DNA of 6,074 nt, from contig JACQFM010000015.1 of assembly GCA_016200035.1 (NCBI GenBank), positions 1-6,074 of the forward strand, in the 5' to 3' direction. The position numbers and the translations under genes are program-made. Positions 5,968 through 6,074 of this stretch are shown here, piece after piece. How positions within the stretch are numbered: the first letter of the stretch is position 1; every line of letters starts with the position of its first letter. The notes under the pieces are model-generated. The model worked only from the letters and a program-made list of their open reading frames with translations, did no database searches and was not told where the DNA came from. This DNA comes from Nitrososphaerota archaeon. Lineage in GTDB: Archaea; Thermoproteota; Nitrososphaeria; Nitrososphaerales; Nitrosopumilaceae.

Positions 5968-6074
5968 GTTGGAATGCTCATTAGCTCCCAAGCAACCAGA
6001 AGCATTACCAAGTCTGTTGAGTAAGCAATAAGCACCATTCCAACAGAAGCAAGTACGATTAGAGAGAAGTATAC
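5935..6074 (-). pseudogene. nuoN: Internal nuoN fragment in inverted orientation, cut by window edge
   Basis: Read on the minus strand from 6074, this stretch is open for 46 full codons and gives a typical NuoN core: VYFSLIVLASVGMVLIAYS, then TDLVMLLVAWELMSIPTYV, then LAGIMKKDP. This corresponds to the family pattern YYALLLxATLGMMLLASANDLxTLFLGLELLSLPLYVLAGFxRxD; the Glu of AWELMSIP is the conserved TM5 glutamate of antiporter-like subunits. It is not a separate gene: it has no start, it abuts the forward nuoN fragment head-on at GGATCC, and the residues belong some 30 or more codons beyond where the forward fragment stops (estimated from the usual family layout). Past 5935 the minus frame enters the complement of forward nuoN and loses meaning. 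It may be an amplification or assembly chimera, or one end of a real inversion. Confidence 0.9.

Overview
The window is the distal half of an archaeal respiratory complex I (nuo-type) operon. All genes lie on the + strand and are packed end to end: nuoH (3' part), nuoI, nuoJ, nuoK, nuoM, nuoL and the first 80 or so codons of nuoN. The order I-J-K-M-L-N, with M before L, the AT-rich DNA, the preference for AGA/AGG arginine codons and the wording of the proteins point to an ammonia-oxidising archaeon of the Nitrososphaerota (Thaumarchaeota). That assignment rests on recalled family features and was not tested by a search.

Layout: 1-756 nuoH without its start; 753-1250 nuoI (two [4Fe-4S] clusters); 1243-1755 nuoJ; 1727-2041 nuoK; 2041-3603 nuoM; 3607-5691 nuoL; 5701-5940 the start of nuoN. 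Neighbouring genes overlap (4, 8, 29 and 1 nt) or are separated by 3 to 9 nt, so they are almost certainly co-transcribed and translationally coupled. No promoter, terminator, RNA gene, mobile element or CRISPR array is visible, and no gene-free stretch reaches 300 bases.

How the genes work together: NuoH and NuoI form the junction between the hydrophilic arm and the membrane arm. NuoI carries electrons through its two iron-sulfur clusters, NuoH forms the quinone cavity, and NuoJ/K/N/M/L form the proton-pumping membrane arm, with NuoN, NuoM and NuoL as the antiporter-like subunits. Thaumarchaeal complexes are known to lack the NADH-oxidising NuoEFG module. That cannot be checked here because the upstream genes are outside the window.

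The most notable structural point is at the right end. At the palindrome GGATCC (5935-5940) nuoN stops reading forward, and the last ~135 bases are the reverse complement of a more distal part of nuoN. The minus strand of 5935-6074 encodes a clear internal NuoN segment. This inverted junction with a skipped stretch looks like a chimera (for example from whole-genome amplification or assembly) more than a biological gene end, although a real inversion is not excluded. Among the proteins, NuoM has Gly where the central TM8 lysine of the proton channel usually lies, while NuoL has an extra TM8 lysine of the MrpA kind. I see no new biological system here.
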